Source: Symbiodinium natans
Taxonomy: Eukaryota > Sar > Dinophyceae > Suessiales > Symbiodiniaceae
DNA length: 64,000 nt
Assembly (NCBI GenBank): GCA_905221605.1
Contig: CAJNDS010000526.1
Coordinates: forward strand, 1 to 64,000
Direction of reading: 5' to 3'
In this document: positions 29,101 to 38,345 of the stretch, piece after piece
Position numbering within the stretch: the first letter of the stretch is position 1
Layout: the number at the start of each line of letters is the position of its first letter
Made by a program: the position numbers and the translations under genes
The notes under the pieces: model-generated
What the model was told of the DNA's origin: nothing
What the model saw: the letters and a program-made list of their open reading frames with translations, nothing else
The model's database searches: none

Positions 29101-29430
29101 GACCACGGCTCGCGAGGAGCAGAGCAAGTCGCAGGAGGCACAGCGCGGCAAGAAGTGGGTGCAGCGGCTCAGGCTGGACAAACGGGAGGGGCTGCAGCGC
29201 CGGAGAGCGTGCCGGCGCGGCGTATGCAAAACTGTAGCAGTGCAAAGACATCGGAGTTGCAGCGCTGGGGCCCCAGAAAGCATCTGTCGGCAAGGCTGGA
29301 CAAACAGCAGGTCAAAAAGCAGCGACCGCGGCGCCTGCGAACCCAGAGGCAGGCTGTAGGAAAAACAGTGCCAGTGCAGCTGGTTCGTGATTTGCAGGTG
29401 CCGGATGGTAAGGCGGGACGGGATGTTTAG
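29101..29430 (+). CDS. basic, helix-rich coding segment
   Basis: One frame reads EEQSKSQEAQRGKKWVQRLR then LDKREGLQRRRACRRG. A shifted frame continues SELQRWGPRKHLSARLDKQQ then VKKQRPRRLRTQRQ. The similar LDK(R/Q) motifs suggest one protein with an intron or frameshift near 29220-29250. Confidence 0.4.
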   Translation, partial: DHGSRGAEQVAGGTARQEVGAAAQAGQTGGAAAPESVPARRMQNCSSAKTSELQRWGPRKHLSARLDKQQVKKQRPRRLRTQRQAVGKTVPVQLVRDLQVPDGKAGRDV

Positions 29431-29435
29431 CACGG

Positions 29436-29714
29436 ATGTCGGAGCAGTTGCAGACGCGCTGCACTTGGCTGGCAGGCTGGAGAGGGTGTGCCATCGATGA
29501 AATCAGAGGCAGGGTGGCACGCTGGCAGCACGCGTGCCTAGCAGTTGTCCACATAGCGGGCCCGCGGTGCTCGGCAGGCCGGCAAGTTGCAGACCACGGA
29601 AGGGCAAGGGGGTACCGTGCCAGCCGAGGTCGGCGCGGTGAGGGTGTGCGATGCAGCCGCGTGAAGTTCACGCAAAACACGGCCTCGAGTGGCGCGCCTT
29701 GTGAGTTAGCATGA
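29436..29714 (+). CDS. open frame, unrecognised
   Basis: A 92-codon frame, MSEQLQTRCTWLAGWRGCAI... with CIDEIR/RVARWQ and an Arg-rich middle. It lies directly upstream of the three-exon gene and could belong to it. Confidence 0.4.
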   Translation: MSEQLQTRCTWLAGWRGCAIDEIRGRVARWQHACLAVVHIAGPRCSAGRQVADHGRARGYRASRGRRGEGVRCSRVKFTQNTASSGAPCELA

Positions 29715-29715
29715 C

Positions 29716-30431
29716 ATGGCAGAGTTGCAACGCAGGACCAAATCCGCGAGGAGAGGGCACAGGCCAATCGCGTTTGCCCAGGTGCGCCAGTCAGAGCAGT
29801 TTGCAAGTCAGGTGTACGAGTTCATGCTGGACCTGGATGCTCAGCATACGTTCCGATCGCGCAGCGACTGCCGCGCTATGCTGGAGCGCTACGCGTGGCT
29901 CGGCGGCAGTAAAGTCCGAGGCCAAAAGGTAAGTTTACCGTTGAAGTTCATGAACAGGGCTTAGGAGCGGTCGGGGAGAGTATGTTGGAATTGGTAGGGT
30001 CCCGGGCTGCGCGCCAACCATTTATTGCAGCAGTAGCAGCCGCAGCATGTGCGCAGGTTGGACTGTGGGCCGATACGGCTGCTGAAGACAATCCCATTGT
30101 CGCAAGGGACGCGCATCCGGGGGAGCGCGCGGTGTGCGCAGGGCACGTGGCAGCAGTTCGCGGCCAGCTTGGAAGGCGCAGGCTCTGTGCGGCTGCTCTC
30201 GCAGGAGGAGATGACTGAGGATCGGAAGGCCGGGTGAGCATTTGATTTTGAGAGTGCGGGCGTGATCGTATTCGCCTGCGCGGCAGCTGGCAGCAGGTGC
30301 GTGCCGCCACGCAGAGTTCTGCGGAGCGCTTAGCGGCAGCGTCGTCGCTGGCCACGGACTTGTTGCAGTGCCGCCGCGGATCGCGCCAAAAGCGGCGTTT
30401 TGCAGATCACTTGGCGGAGGTGGTGTGCTAA
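29716..30431 (+). CDS. three-exon gene with canonical introns, unrecognised
   Basis: Exon 29716-29928 contains VRQSEQFASQVYEFMLDLDA and ends AAG|GTAAGT. Exon 30037-30233 (after GCAGTAG) reads QPQHVRRLDCGPIRLLKTIP... and ends AAGGCCGG|GTGAGC. Exon 30287-30431 (after GCGGCAG) reads WQQVRAATQSSAERLAAASS... to TAA. Phases agree at both joins. There are no telomere-type arrays in its introns, unlike the rest of the window. The helical, Arg/Gln-rich protein is not recognised. Confidence 0.65.
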
Positions 30432-30670
30432 GCGTCTCGGCAAGCATACATGCAGAAGTAGCAGCACTGCATTGAGCTGCGGCAAGCTTGTAACCGTGTC
30501 CCGTGCTGGCCAATCGAGGTACCCGAGTCACTGCTGCGCGGATCGCCAGCGCGCAAGCTGAGCCTGCGAGTGACGAGGACGCGTAGGCGATGCTCTGGCG
30601 CAGGTTCAGTGCTCCTAGCGAGGCAGCACTACCGCCTATGCAGCGACAGCCGCTGAGTAATAGGCGCGAG

Positions 30671-30726
30671 AAGGACCGTGACCGAGGTCCATACCTTGAA
30701 GGACCGTGACGGAGGTCCATACCTTT
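30671..30726. repeat. 28-bp direct repeat, two copies
   Basis: GAAGGACCGTGACCGAGGTC plus CATACCTT repeated in tandem with one mismatch. Confidence 0.9.
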
Positions 30727-31006
30727 CTTTCTCCCGTGAAGGGCACAACTTTTCCGTGCTCGCACGTGCGCAAGCACGCGCAGAGTTGCGGGCATGGTCG
30801 GGCATGTGCGGGCATGATTTCGCAGACCGTCCGGAGTGCAGCAACACTTCTGAGCCTGCTTGCAGCATGTGTGCGACCTAGCATGCACGTAATGATCAGG
30901 TTATCGATCGGCAGCCGGGCGCGTCAGTTGCTGAATGGCAGTGGTACCGTTGGATGCCGCAGCATTGGATGTGGTCGAGCCGGACTAGGTAGTTTGCGCA
31001 GCGGTC

Positions 31007-31756
31007 ATGCCTCTGAACGTGTTCGCCGCTTCACAGGAGATTCAGTTCCAGGTCGTTGCTCGCAAGACTGAAGCAGCCTGGGCCACCGAAACAGTGTGCG
31101 CCCGGATCCTGTGCACCGATGGCTGCGAGTATGAAGTGCAAGCAGTGCAGGATGCGAAGGCCCAATGGTCCTCGTTGCCATTGCGTGTGGCTTTCGCCAC
31201 AGTTCTGCCACGTGGCGTGGTTCGGAATTATTCGTCCGGCCCGAAGACAGGCATCCGTGCTCCCTGCTTCATTCGCCGTGCCTTCCCCCTGAAGAAGTTG
31301 GACCGGACTTTGGTTGGGTTTGCTTTGAGTTGTCTGCGCGACGCCTCACCATTGGCGCCGGAGCAGCTGGAGCAAGCAGCTATGGACACGATCTTCAATT
31401 TCATGGGCGTCGTGCACAGTGGCGGCGAAGCGCCGTCACCAACGCAGACGGGCTTGCCTCGTCGGCAAGTGGTGTTGCAAAATGCGGCCTTCCACGTGGC
31501 AATCGACTTCACCGGGGACATGAGCTCGTACAAGCCAGAGGTCGGCAGCAGTGTGCTGGTCATGTCGGTCAAGAAATCAAGCTGGCAGGGCGTCTCACGG
31601 CTGGAGACAACAAGGCTGTCGTGGGTTCTGGATGAGGCGCCGTGGTTGAAGGTGGAAGAGCCCGATCCCGGCTCGCCACCCCGAAAGGCACTTCGGTCCA
31701 GTGTGCTTGACGTGATGAGCGTGGCAGCCGTGTCGGCCCTGGGTGCCGGCGGCTTG
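31007..31756 (+). CDS. putative RPA-like OB-fold protein (partial)
   Basis: From ATG 31007 an uninterrupted frame of about 250 codons. Residues 8-110 (EIQFQVVARKTEAAWATETV...) and 125-210 each look like OB folds. The second, MDTIFNFMGVVHSGGE...RRQVVLQNAAFHVAIDF... VLVMSVKKSSWQG...LSWV, follows the RPA1 DNA-binding-domain pattern (V-D-x-x-G-V-V, R-x-V-x-L-x-D, G-x-x-V-x-V, S-x-W). RPA binds single-stranded DNA. RPA-like genes are also carried by some Helitrons, but no helicase is seen. The frame runs into poly-G at 31754, so the C-terminus is unknown. Confidence 0.5.
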
Positions 31757-31992
31757 GGGGGGGGGGGTGGGAAACGGCTCCCAAAACGCGTGGTTCCAAA
31801 ATTGGTTGGGAGGGGTGGGTGGGGGTTGGGGGGGGGCGGGGGGGGGGGGGGGGGGGGAGGGGCGCTGGGGGGGGGGGGTAGGGAAACGGCTCCCAAAACG
31901 CGTGGTTCCACCTGCTGGTCCAAAACACCAAATTGGTTGTTTTTTCTGGCTCGGGTGGAGGGGAGGGAGGGGGGGGGTTGGGGGGCGGGGTT
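31754..31992 (+). repeat. G-rich tract with duplicated GGAAACGGCTCCCAAAACGC module
   Basis: Two copies of a module starting GGAAACGGCTCCCAAAACGC and continuing GTGGTTCC (near 31769 and 31882), embedded in long G runs. The RPA-like frame stays open across it only as Gly-rich translation. Confidence 0.88.
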
Positions 31993-32162
31993 GGGAAATG
32001 GGTCATGCGGCGTATGGAGGTGGGTTACAATACGCGCGGGTCCATCCACGTAGGAAGCAAGCCGCGCGGGTCCATGGGGAAGGCCACTAGCGGGTCCAGC
32101 GGGCAAGGTACGAGTCCAGCTTCTTGACGCCGACAAAGGGGGTCGGCGGATATCTACGTTAA

Positions 32163-32226
32163 GTATGTATGTATGTATGTATGTATGTATGTATGTATGT
32201 ATGTATATACATATATATATATATAC
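32163..32226 (+). repeat. (GTAT)n and AT microsatellite
   Basis: About ten GTAT units followed by an AT run. It marks the right edge of the array-free island. Confidence 0.93.
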
Positions 32227-32288
32227 AGGGTTTTGGGCTTCTAGGGTTTAGGTTTGAGGGTTTATATGGGTCCATGGTTGTTCTGCAG

Positions 32289-32426
32289 GACGGCACTTCA
32301 TCCAGACAGGCAGGGAGCTCCTCCATGAGTCAAATTGGAACCGGAAGCTCATGCCTTGAACATCTCCGGGGGCTCCTTGAGACACCGTTTCCATTGAGTA
32401 ACCATAAGGCCATAAGGCAGGTCTAA
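32289..32426 (+). CDS. exon, unrecognised
   Basis: TTCTGCAG acceptor, 45 codons to TAA: DGTSSRQAGSSSMSQIGTGS then SCLEHLRGLLETPFPLSN. A degenerate TTTAGGG stretch (32226-32265) lies just upstream. Confidence 0.5.
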   Translation, partial: DGTSSRQAGSSSMSQIGTGSSCLEHLRGLLETPFPLSNHKAIRQV

Positions 32427-32446
32427 AGTTTCAAGACAGTGGATCT

Positions 32447-32668
32447 ATGCCTCAGAAGAGTTGCCCTGGCCTCTTTAAGCGCTCATCTGCGGGGCTTGCC
32501 TTGGTGCTTGTATCGAAGCATGTCGTCGCTTTCGGATGCTTGAAGTACCAGGGAGGTGAGGTGAGTCATGAGCTGCGAAACCAGATCACCCATGCAGGCA
32601 CCGGGCGCTGGGATCGGCCAGAAGCCACACCAGAAGTTTTTCTTGAGGTGGGGGATTCTGATGCCTGA
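32447..32668 (+). CDS. open frame, possibly several small exons
   Basis: A 73-codon frame containing SAGLALVLVSKHVVAFGCLK and FLEVGDSDA, with internal GAG|GTGAGT-like sites. No family. Confidence 0.3.
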   Translation: MPQKSCPGLFKRSSAGLALVLVSKHVVAFGCLKYQGGEVSHELRNQITHAGTGRWDRPEATPEVFLEVGDSDA

Positions 32669-32813
32669 AGATAGCTCTATGGTTCGTATGGTTCTCAGCT
32701 GATGCAAAAAGGTTAGGGAAGTGTGGGTTCTTCGAGTAGTGCTGCGCAGTGTCAAGCTCTGCGCGGCTCCTTTGCTTCACCTTCTCATGCGTTCCTTCTA
32801 CTTCCCGATGCAG

Positions 32814-33114
32814 TTTGATGCTGAACGCCTTCTGGTGCAGGATTTCTTTCTCTCCGTGAACCAGACGGGCAAGAACTTGGTTGCCAAAGGCAAGTAGAGC
32901 GATTGCGCGTGGACTTCAGACTCTGTGCCCTGAACCCCTGCCCAAATGCGCAGGCTACTCCCATCGCTTGGTATCGGAAGCCTTCTGGGGGCCCGAGGCC
33001 TGTCGAGCTGCTGAAGATGTTTCGCAGTCGGGGTTGTCGCAAGCAGAGCAGACGTACCCTGAACCTTACACCACAGCGCGGCGCGGAACACGCCCCTCCC
33101 CCCAAAGTCAGTGA
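32814..33114 (+). CDS. two exons joined by a GC-AG intron, unrecognised
   Basis: Exon 32814-32889 (GATGCAG acceptor) reads FDAERLLVQDFFLSVNQTGK then NLVAK plus one base. The donor is AAAG|GCAAGT, a strong GC-type site. Exon 32954-33114 (ATGCGCAG) supplies the other two bases (Gly) and reads YSHRLVSEAFWGPEACRAAE... to TGA. The phase match and GCAAGT consensus make this a convincing non-canonical intron. No family is recognised. Confidence 0.7.
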
Positions 33115-33206
33115 GCATCGTCAGGGACGCTGTTCTCCATCGACGGTGGCCAGCTGGCATTGCCAAGACAACATCTCCAAGGAGATGAGTCCCCGGATCC
33201 TGGCAG

Positions 33207-33396
33207 CTCTGCTCAGATGTGTGTGCTGACACGTGCTGGTAGTTCTCTGCGCACCGTTGTGTCTCTTGACGTCTGTTGTCCCGATGAAAAAAACGGGCCG
33301 ACAGAATTGCGCACGCCTTTCGCCGATGCCGATGCCTCGTTTTTGTTATATTGTTACTGTGAAAGCCACTCATGCCTAGGCCCATGTCTAGGCTAA
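33207..33396 (+). CDS. possible exon, unrecognised
   Basis: CTGGCAG acceptor, then SAQMCVLTRAGSSLRTVVSL then DVCCPDEKNGPTELRTPF..., open to TAG. A Cys-rich end. Confidence 0.45.
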
Positions 33397-33831
33397 AGCG
33401 CGATTTCGACCCACGACGAGAGCCGGGCCAGGAACTTTTGAATAGTCCCTTGATGCATAGTGCTTAGGGTTTAGGGTTCAAGGCCATAGTTCTGCCAACA
33501 CTGTTTTGGGGAATGGTCCCTGGAAGAAATCCTTGCCAAAGTCAAGTCTACATGATCATGCTGCATGGTCAGAACCCTTGCAAGTCAAACAGATGTGGCA
33601 GACCAGACGAGCATTGAATCATGTTGGATCTGTGACGTGAGTGCGATGATTCTGTCAATGAGGGTGATGCGCGGCTTCTGCCTTTGACGAAAAGCTATGG
33701 TAACGCGGCGTGCGCTAAACACAAGGGCTCCGCATTGTAGCCGGGACCCCTTTGGGCGTCATAGTTTAGATTTCCCCCCCCCCCCCCCCAAGAAAAAAAA
33801 AAAAATGCAAGCTTGAGAACGTCTAAGGCAG

Positions 33832-34108
33832 ATTTCGACCTGAGGCCCACGGTGCAGATCGGAATGGCGGAAGCCTCTGGGACGCAGCTTCACTTCCACG
33901 AGGCGGGGGACTTTCCCGGACGTCGTTTCCGGATTGCGGGTTCCATGTTGTTGGGGCTCCTAGCCCAGCAATCTGGGTCTGTGTGGATTTGAGCGGCAAT
34001 GAGTTGCAGCGCAAGTTCAATAAGCAGATTTTTTTGGAGAATCACGCACGGGTATTTTTTCGTGGTCTTGCGAAGCGCCCTATTAGCACCCTGAACACCC
34101 CTGACTAA
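33832..34108 (+). CDS. coding segment in two frames; possible kinesin switch II
   Basis: After AAGGCAG: FDLRPTVQIGMAEASGTQLH then FHEAGDFPGRRFRIAG. From about 33960 a shifted frame reads VCVDLSGNELQRKFNKQIF then LENHARVFFRGLAKRPISTL to TAA. VDLSGNE resembles the switch II VDLAGSE/NE of kinesins and the spacing to ISTL is similar, but G-x-R-x-x-E and I-N-x-S-L are not preserved. The two frames differ by one base, so an intron of about 29 nt or a frameshift lies between them. Confidence 0.4.
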
Positions 34109-34223
34109 AGCTCAAGGAGGTAGTCTTGCCCTTTCTCTACTTTTCCCAAACAAAACTCAGCTTTCAAGGAGGGGAGCAGGTTGGATGGCGGAACCGTGTT
34201 TCTCATGATCTCTCATTGCCATT

Positions 34224-34403
34224 TGGGGGTTTGCGGCAAATAAGGGAGCCCCTAATGTAGACCCCCAAATAGTAGGATCCCCTTGTAATAAGGCGCCCCC
34301 CACAACCTAAACCCTAAACCCTAAACCCTAAACCCTAAACCCTAAAACCTAAAACCTAAACCCTAAACCCTAAACCCTACCCCCGAGTATCGTTAACCCC
34401 CCA
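34224..34403. mobile_element. family A palindromic element with an internal CCCTAAA array
   Basis: The left half (TTGGGGGTTTGCGGCAAATA, AGTAGGATCCCCTTGTAATA) is typical of the family. A 75-bp CCCTAAA array (34302-34380) replaces the right core, and the right end CGAGTATCGTTAACCCCCCAT remains. A telomere-like array has invaded or expanded inside a MITE. Confidence 0.7.
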
Positions 34404-34418
34404 TGTGTCTCCCTAAAG

Positions 34419-34524
34419 TTGCTCTTCGAAGGAAACCTGGCTCGCCATTCTGCACGGGCGCAAGGCCGAGCCTGCCAAGAATTGGCGATGCCCAGGGTTG
34501 AGGAGAGCATTTGCTTGAAGAGGG
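34419..34524 (+). CDS. exon with array-supplied donor, unrecognised
   Basis: CTAAAG acceptor, then LLFEGNLARHSARAQGRACQ and ELAMPRVEESICLKR plus one base. It stops at GTTTAGGG, so the first repeat unit is the 5' splice site. Confidence 0.5.
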
Positions 34525-34558
34525 GTTTAGGGTTTGGGGTTTAGGGTTTAGGGTTTAG
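34525..34558 (+). repeat. TTTAGGG array abutting an exon
   Basis: Five units. 34556-34660 downstream contains AAGTACCCTTGAACCTCCAA, related to the ends of family B elements. Confidence 0.85.
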
Positions 34559-34795
34559 GATAATGGGTACTTAGAAGTGGGGTTCTAAGGGCCCTAAATA
34601 AAGTAGTTACCTTACGCATAACCTTACTTTTATAAGTACCCTTGAACCTCCAAGTAGGGGCCCCCCAGAAAAGCCGCACAAACAGAAGGATACTAACTAT
34701 GGGGTATAAGGGGCCCCTAAAAAAGAGGCGGAATTCTAGAGAGCCCTCTTTGTAGAAGCCGTATGTTGTTTGGGGGCCCCTATAGCAGCATGCAG

Positions 34796-35089
34796 TTGAT
34801 CCCGGGCCAGTTCTATGGTGCGGAAGGGTGGCAGTGGTGTTGGCTGTCCCGCAGATCTTCAAGCGGGACCATACCCCGGCCCCGAAGCGCATCCCATAGT
34901 CTCTGCAAGGCATGGTGGATCGCCCCTGCAGATCCTTCGGATGAGATTGACCGATGCTTGGCAAGACGTGAAGGTAGCAGTGCTGCGCCAGCCTTAAAGC
35001 CAAAATGTGGAGACGCTGCCATGCGCAGTAAATCATCTTCTACAGAGTGCCGCGTGAGTGCCGTGCGGAAGCTGGCATATCCGACTTGA
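34796..35089 (+). CDS. exon of 97 codons, unrecognised
   Basis: GCATGCAG acceptor, then LIPGQFYGAEGWQWCWLSRR, SSSGTIPRPRSASHSLCKAW, ...DPSDEIDRCLARREGSSA... to TGA. An internal GAAG|GTAGCA could split it. Ser/Arg-rich, no family. A CCCTAAA array follows four bases after the stop. Confidence 0.55.
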   Translation: MIPGQFYGAEGWQWCWLSRRSSSGTIPRPRSASHSLCKAWWIAPADPSDEIDRCLARREGSSAAPALKPKCGDAAMRSKSSSTECRVSAVRKLAYPT

Positions 35090-35092
35090 CTC

Positions 35093-35136
35093 CCTAAACC
35101 CTAAACCCTAAACCCTAAACCCTAAACCCTAAACCT
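35093..35136 (-). repeat. CCCTAAA array
   Basis: Six perfect units between two coding segments. Confidence 0.93.
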
Positions 35137-35145
35137 TTTGCTGAG

Positions 35146-35283
35146 AAATCAGATGCAGCAGCCGAGGCGAGGAACGTGCCAACACACAGCACCCCTGCCA
35201 GTGGCTCGAGGAGACCTTTCAGAGCCTCAGAAGTTCTTGCTCCTACATGTATACAGTATATATACGATACCCCTGAAGTCTAA
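35146..35283 (+). CDS. exon ending in an array, unrecognised
   Basis: After TTGCTGAG: KSDAAAEARNVPTHSTPASG then SRRPFRASEVLAPTCIQ. The frame stops at TAA, the first TAA of the CCCTAAA array. The true end is probably a donor upstream. Confidence 0.45.
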   Translation, partial: KSDAAAEARNVPTHSTPASGSRRPFRASEVLAPTCIQYIYDTPEV

Positions 35284-35325
35284 ACCCTAAACCCTAAACC
35301 CTAAACCCTAAACCCTAAACCCTTC
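35284..35325 (-). repeat. CCCTAAA array
   Basis: Six perfect units. Confidence 0.93.
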
Positions 35326-35345
35326 ACCTAAATTGTTGATATAAC

Positions 35346-35456
35346 ATGGACCTGCGGGCAAACTGCGTATGCTTGCTTGAGGAGCCTCCTCCAGCCGGTC
35401 TACGGTTCTGCATACAGCAGCCGGGGTTCCTCAACAGAAAACAACACTCCAATTAA
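35346..35456 (+). CDS. small open frame, possible first exon
   Basis: ATG start, 36 codons: MDLRANCVCLLEEPPPAGLR then FCIQQPGFLNRKQ to TAA. C/G-ending codons. Function unknown. Confidence 0.4.
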   Translation: MDLRANCVCLLEEPPPAGLRFCIQQPGFLNRKQHSN

Positions 35457-35512
35457 ATGGCTTAGAGGGGAGGTTGTCTACTTTGGGCCGAGGCCCGGAG
35501 CTTGTATGCATC

Positions 35513-35652
35513 GGTTTAGGATGTGGGTTTAGGGTTTGGGGTCTGGGGCTTAGGACCTTTAGGATTTAGGGTTTAGGGTTTAATGGTTTCGGTTTTAGGG
35601 TTTAGGGTTTAGAAAGGTTTAGAGTTCAGGGTCTAGCGTTTAGGGTTTAGCA
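35513..35652 (+). repeat. degenerate TTTAGGG array
   Basis: About 15 eroded units. Confidence 0.8.
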
Positions 35653-35691
35653 AAAAGCCGTCTTACCGCTCAAAGTTGTGAATGTCTTCAG

Positions 35692-35800
35692 GCTACACGC
35701 CACCTGCAACCTGGATTCTTTCGTCTTCGGCATCGGTGCACAGGGGCGTCTCCCAAAGATGAGCCCACTGGAGCGCTATAGGGCTGTGCACGGATGTTGA
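35692..35800 (+). CDS. terminal exon, unrecognised
   Basis: GTCTTCAG acceptor, then LHATCNLDSFVFGIGAQGRL then PKMSPLERYRAVHGC to TGA. Strong C-ending codons on plus. An antisense 63-codon frame also exists. Confidence 0.5.
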
Positions 35801-35845
35801 ACTTGCCGGTTGCATCCGATAGGCCGATAGAAATCTAGATGATGT

Positions 35846-36418
35846 GTGGTCATCGCTAGGAAGGTCGGCAGTAATCCCTTTCACTCAGAAGTATTCTACA
35901 AGCAACCCCCTCGAGTGCAGCAGTTTCGGTGCAGTTGTCATGGACCACGTGAGTTAGTTCGCTCCGAAAGAGAGTCTTCGGGGAATGCTGCGGGGGCACA
36001 GGAGCGCGCGGTGCATCGTGGGCAGACAGACCTGGCAAGGGAGCTCCTGGTACCTTGGCTAAAGCACAGACAGGAGCAGAGTAGTATCGCTCAGATACAA
36101 GCTGGATTCTTTTTGAGCTTCAGCTTTGCGGCTACACAGATCTGTATTGGGTGGTCTACCCTTTCCACATTGCTCAGGGCACGGGCAGCTTCAAAGTGGA
36201 TGATTCCGGGGCCTCTCAGCAGTGGATCTGGTGTGAGATGCCACTTGAATGGTCCTCCAGGCAAAGCAGAAGTGGAAGGTTTCGGCTGCGCAGCTTCACC
36301 GGGGGCTGAGCCATGCGACCGAGTGCCTCATCGGCTTTGTGTTGTCGGGAGTGGGTTCTCGCAGGTTGCTGAGCCTTCGATTCAGAGAGTTCTTCTGACC
36401 ATTGGCTCCAAACAATGA
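35846..36418 (+). CDS. long open frame, possibly multi-exon
   Basis: A 190-codon plus frame. Segments SERESSGNAAGAQERAVHRG and QTDLARELLVPWLKHRQEQS look coding. A CAC|GTGAGT donor occurs near 35948, so the real structure is probably spliced. No family. Confidence 0.35.
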   Translation: MVIARKVGSNPFHSEVFYKQPPRVQQFRCSCHGPRELVRSERESSGNAAGAQERAVHRGQTDLARELLVPWLKHRQEQSSIAQIQAGFFLSFSFAATQICIGWSTLSTLLRARAASKWMIPGPLSSGSGVRCHLNGPPGKAEVEGFGCAASPGAEPCDRVPHRLCVVGSGFSQVAEPSIQRVLLTIGSKQ

Positions 36419-36419
36419 G

Positions 36420-38280
36420 AACGTTAGTCTTGCAGTGCGCTCTGCATCGGCAAAGGGCTATTTCCAGAGAGGGCCCTTGCCCTGCGGAAGGTACGGCTAC
36501 ACATCTATGGTGGCGCTCCTTGCTGATTTGACGCTTGGAGCACAATGGTATTGAACTTGTACGTGTCATTGACCCACAATCCACGACCAAGCAGTCCTTG
36601 AGCTACGAGTCTAGGATGCACACCTGCACAAACTGTAGCACGCAAGCCGCGGCAAGTGCTCGGCTCACAGTGAGCCTTTCAATTCTTAGCAAAATGCTCA
36701 ACATCGTCGAAAGCTGTTGCAATCGCTTCCATTCTTAACACGGAAATGCCAAGGCGAGCAGATCTGCAAGGACCTCTGGAGGCCTGCAAGCCATGCCAAG
36801 CCTGAAGGTCTCCAGGTCTCTAGTCCGCAAAGCCGGCATTGATGTTAGAAGAGAACGCTTCGCTGAACTTCGTGGCATCGCGCATGAAAGTCGCCACTCC
36901 CGGAGGAGGGCAAGCCACCCCTGCACACAGCGGCAGAGCATCACGGCCAGCATTGGACGAGTGAACGGTGGGCATAGATGTCGTTGTGCCTCCTTCGCAT
37001 GCGAGTGTCATGTGTGTTGGAGCAGAAGCACTTCTGCACAGAAGCCCTCGCAAAGAGCTTGGCGGTACTGCAGCTGTTCTGGTTATGTGATGTCATGCGA
37101 GTGGATTGAGGAATGGCCAGCTGGAGGTCGCGTGGGTACCTCAGAGAGGGAGTCGCGCGGAATCCTTGAAGGCTAATTACTCTGACAGAGCAACTCAAAA
37201 CTCATGTGGTATAGGGTTTACCGTTTAGGGTTCTCAGGGATCATGACTTCTACTCTTTGATGCTACTAGTTGCCGAGAATTTTTGGGTTGCCATTGCTTG
37301 CGCCAGTGTCTGACATGTTCGAAGGCAACTTGTACGGTAGGTATTCCCCAATGAAGGGTGGGCAGAGGAGAAAGCAACAAAGTGGAGTTCGGGTATGTTC
37401 GGTTCAAGCAGCACGGTTCCTGCAGCTTTGGTTCGTGTCCGGCTCAGTTTCTGACATTCCTGGCCTGGAATGTTGAAAGTGGTAGTGGAAGTTTGTACTA
37501 GTAAAGTCCGGTTCAGCATCGTGCTGAGCTTATCCACTGTTTTGTGGTCTACACTGGCAGAGAGTACTAATCTCCGTAGGAACTGCGTGTGGATTTCGAG
37601 CCGCACTGTGTGTGGGTGTGAGAGTGTGCTGGGCGCAACTGTGTGAGAGTGAGGTTGTCTGTGTGTGTGTGCGCGGCGAACGCCAACCGAAACTGAGTTG
37701 ATCTGCCTGGCGCTCTGATCCCCAATGTCAGGCTTCATGGATGATCTCCATATGAAAGAATCACATTCTGCAAGCACTGGTCGGGGGACCTGCATCAAGA
37801 TTGCCTTGCCTTGTTTATCCTTTGCGACTAACCGATGCTGTTGGCGCAGCACAGTTCATTCAGGCGCGATCAGCACCCTATACCAGGGCCACCTAACACC
37901 GAGACACCCCTGAATGGAGCAAAACCGGACCCAGGCAGATGCTGCTCGAGCGCAGGGCAGACATTCGTGGGAAGCTCGTCTTGCATGCGAGGCTGTCTAA
38001 TTGATCAGAAAAGAAAGTGGAAGGCTTGCAGTGGCCGTATCAACATAGGCCAACTGCAAATACCTTCCGAAGCATAAGACATCATTAGCGTTGTTGCTCC
38101 CACCGGTGCCAGTCTGCACCACTAATTGCAGCCCAGGTTCTGCAATGTGTGCCACTGTTCAACTTGCTGCAGGCTAATGCAGTCAGTGAAATCGCGTGGC
38201 TTCAAAGTGCATGTATCGCACAGCATTGCCGAATGCGGCAACTGCTGGCGGCTTAAGCCATGACGTGAATTCAAGGAGTA
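36420..38280. other. no confident gene; competing frames on both strands
   Basis: Plus 36793-37176 and minus 36820-37053 (GVATFMRDATKFSEAFSSNI) overlap. A 200-codon minus frame (37250-37852) contains TIR-like and GT-repeat sequence. Codon use does not decide. No arrays or clear MITEs here, only four eroded units at 37213. Confidence 0.4.
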
Positions 38281-38345
38281 ATGTGCTGTAAGCCTGCATT
38301 CCTAGACTCATCTCATCTGCTCTTTGCTCCAACAACTGCGACCGA

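Noticed and set aside
31228-32136. 302-codon minus frame opposite the RPA-like gene
   Set aside because: It is antisense to a frame with better codon bias and includes Pro runs from poly-G.
33480-33650. KAIVLPTLFWG, reminiscent of a reverse transcriptase C-terminal motif
   Set aside because: Only about ten residues match, the frame soon stops, and no catalytic YxDD or upstream domain is seen.
37250-37852. 200-codon minus frame
   Set aside because: No domain, contains a GT/AC simple repeat, and plus-strand fragments compete; could be chance in GC-balanced DNA.
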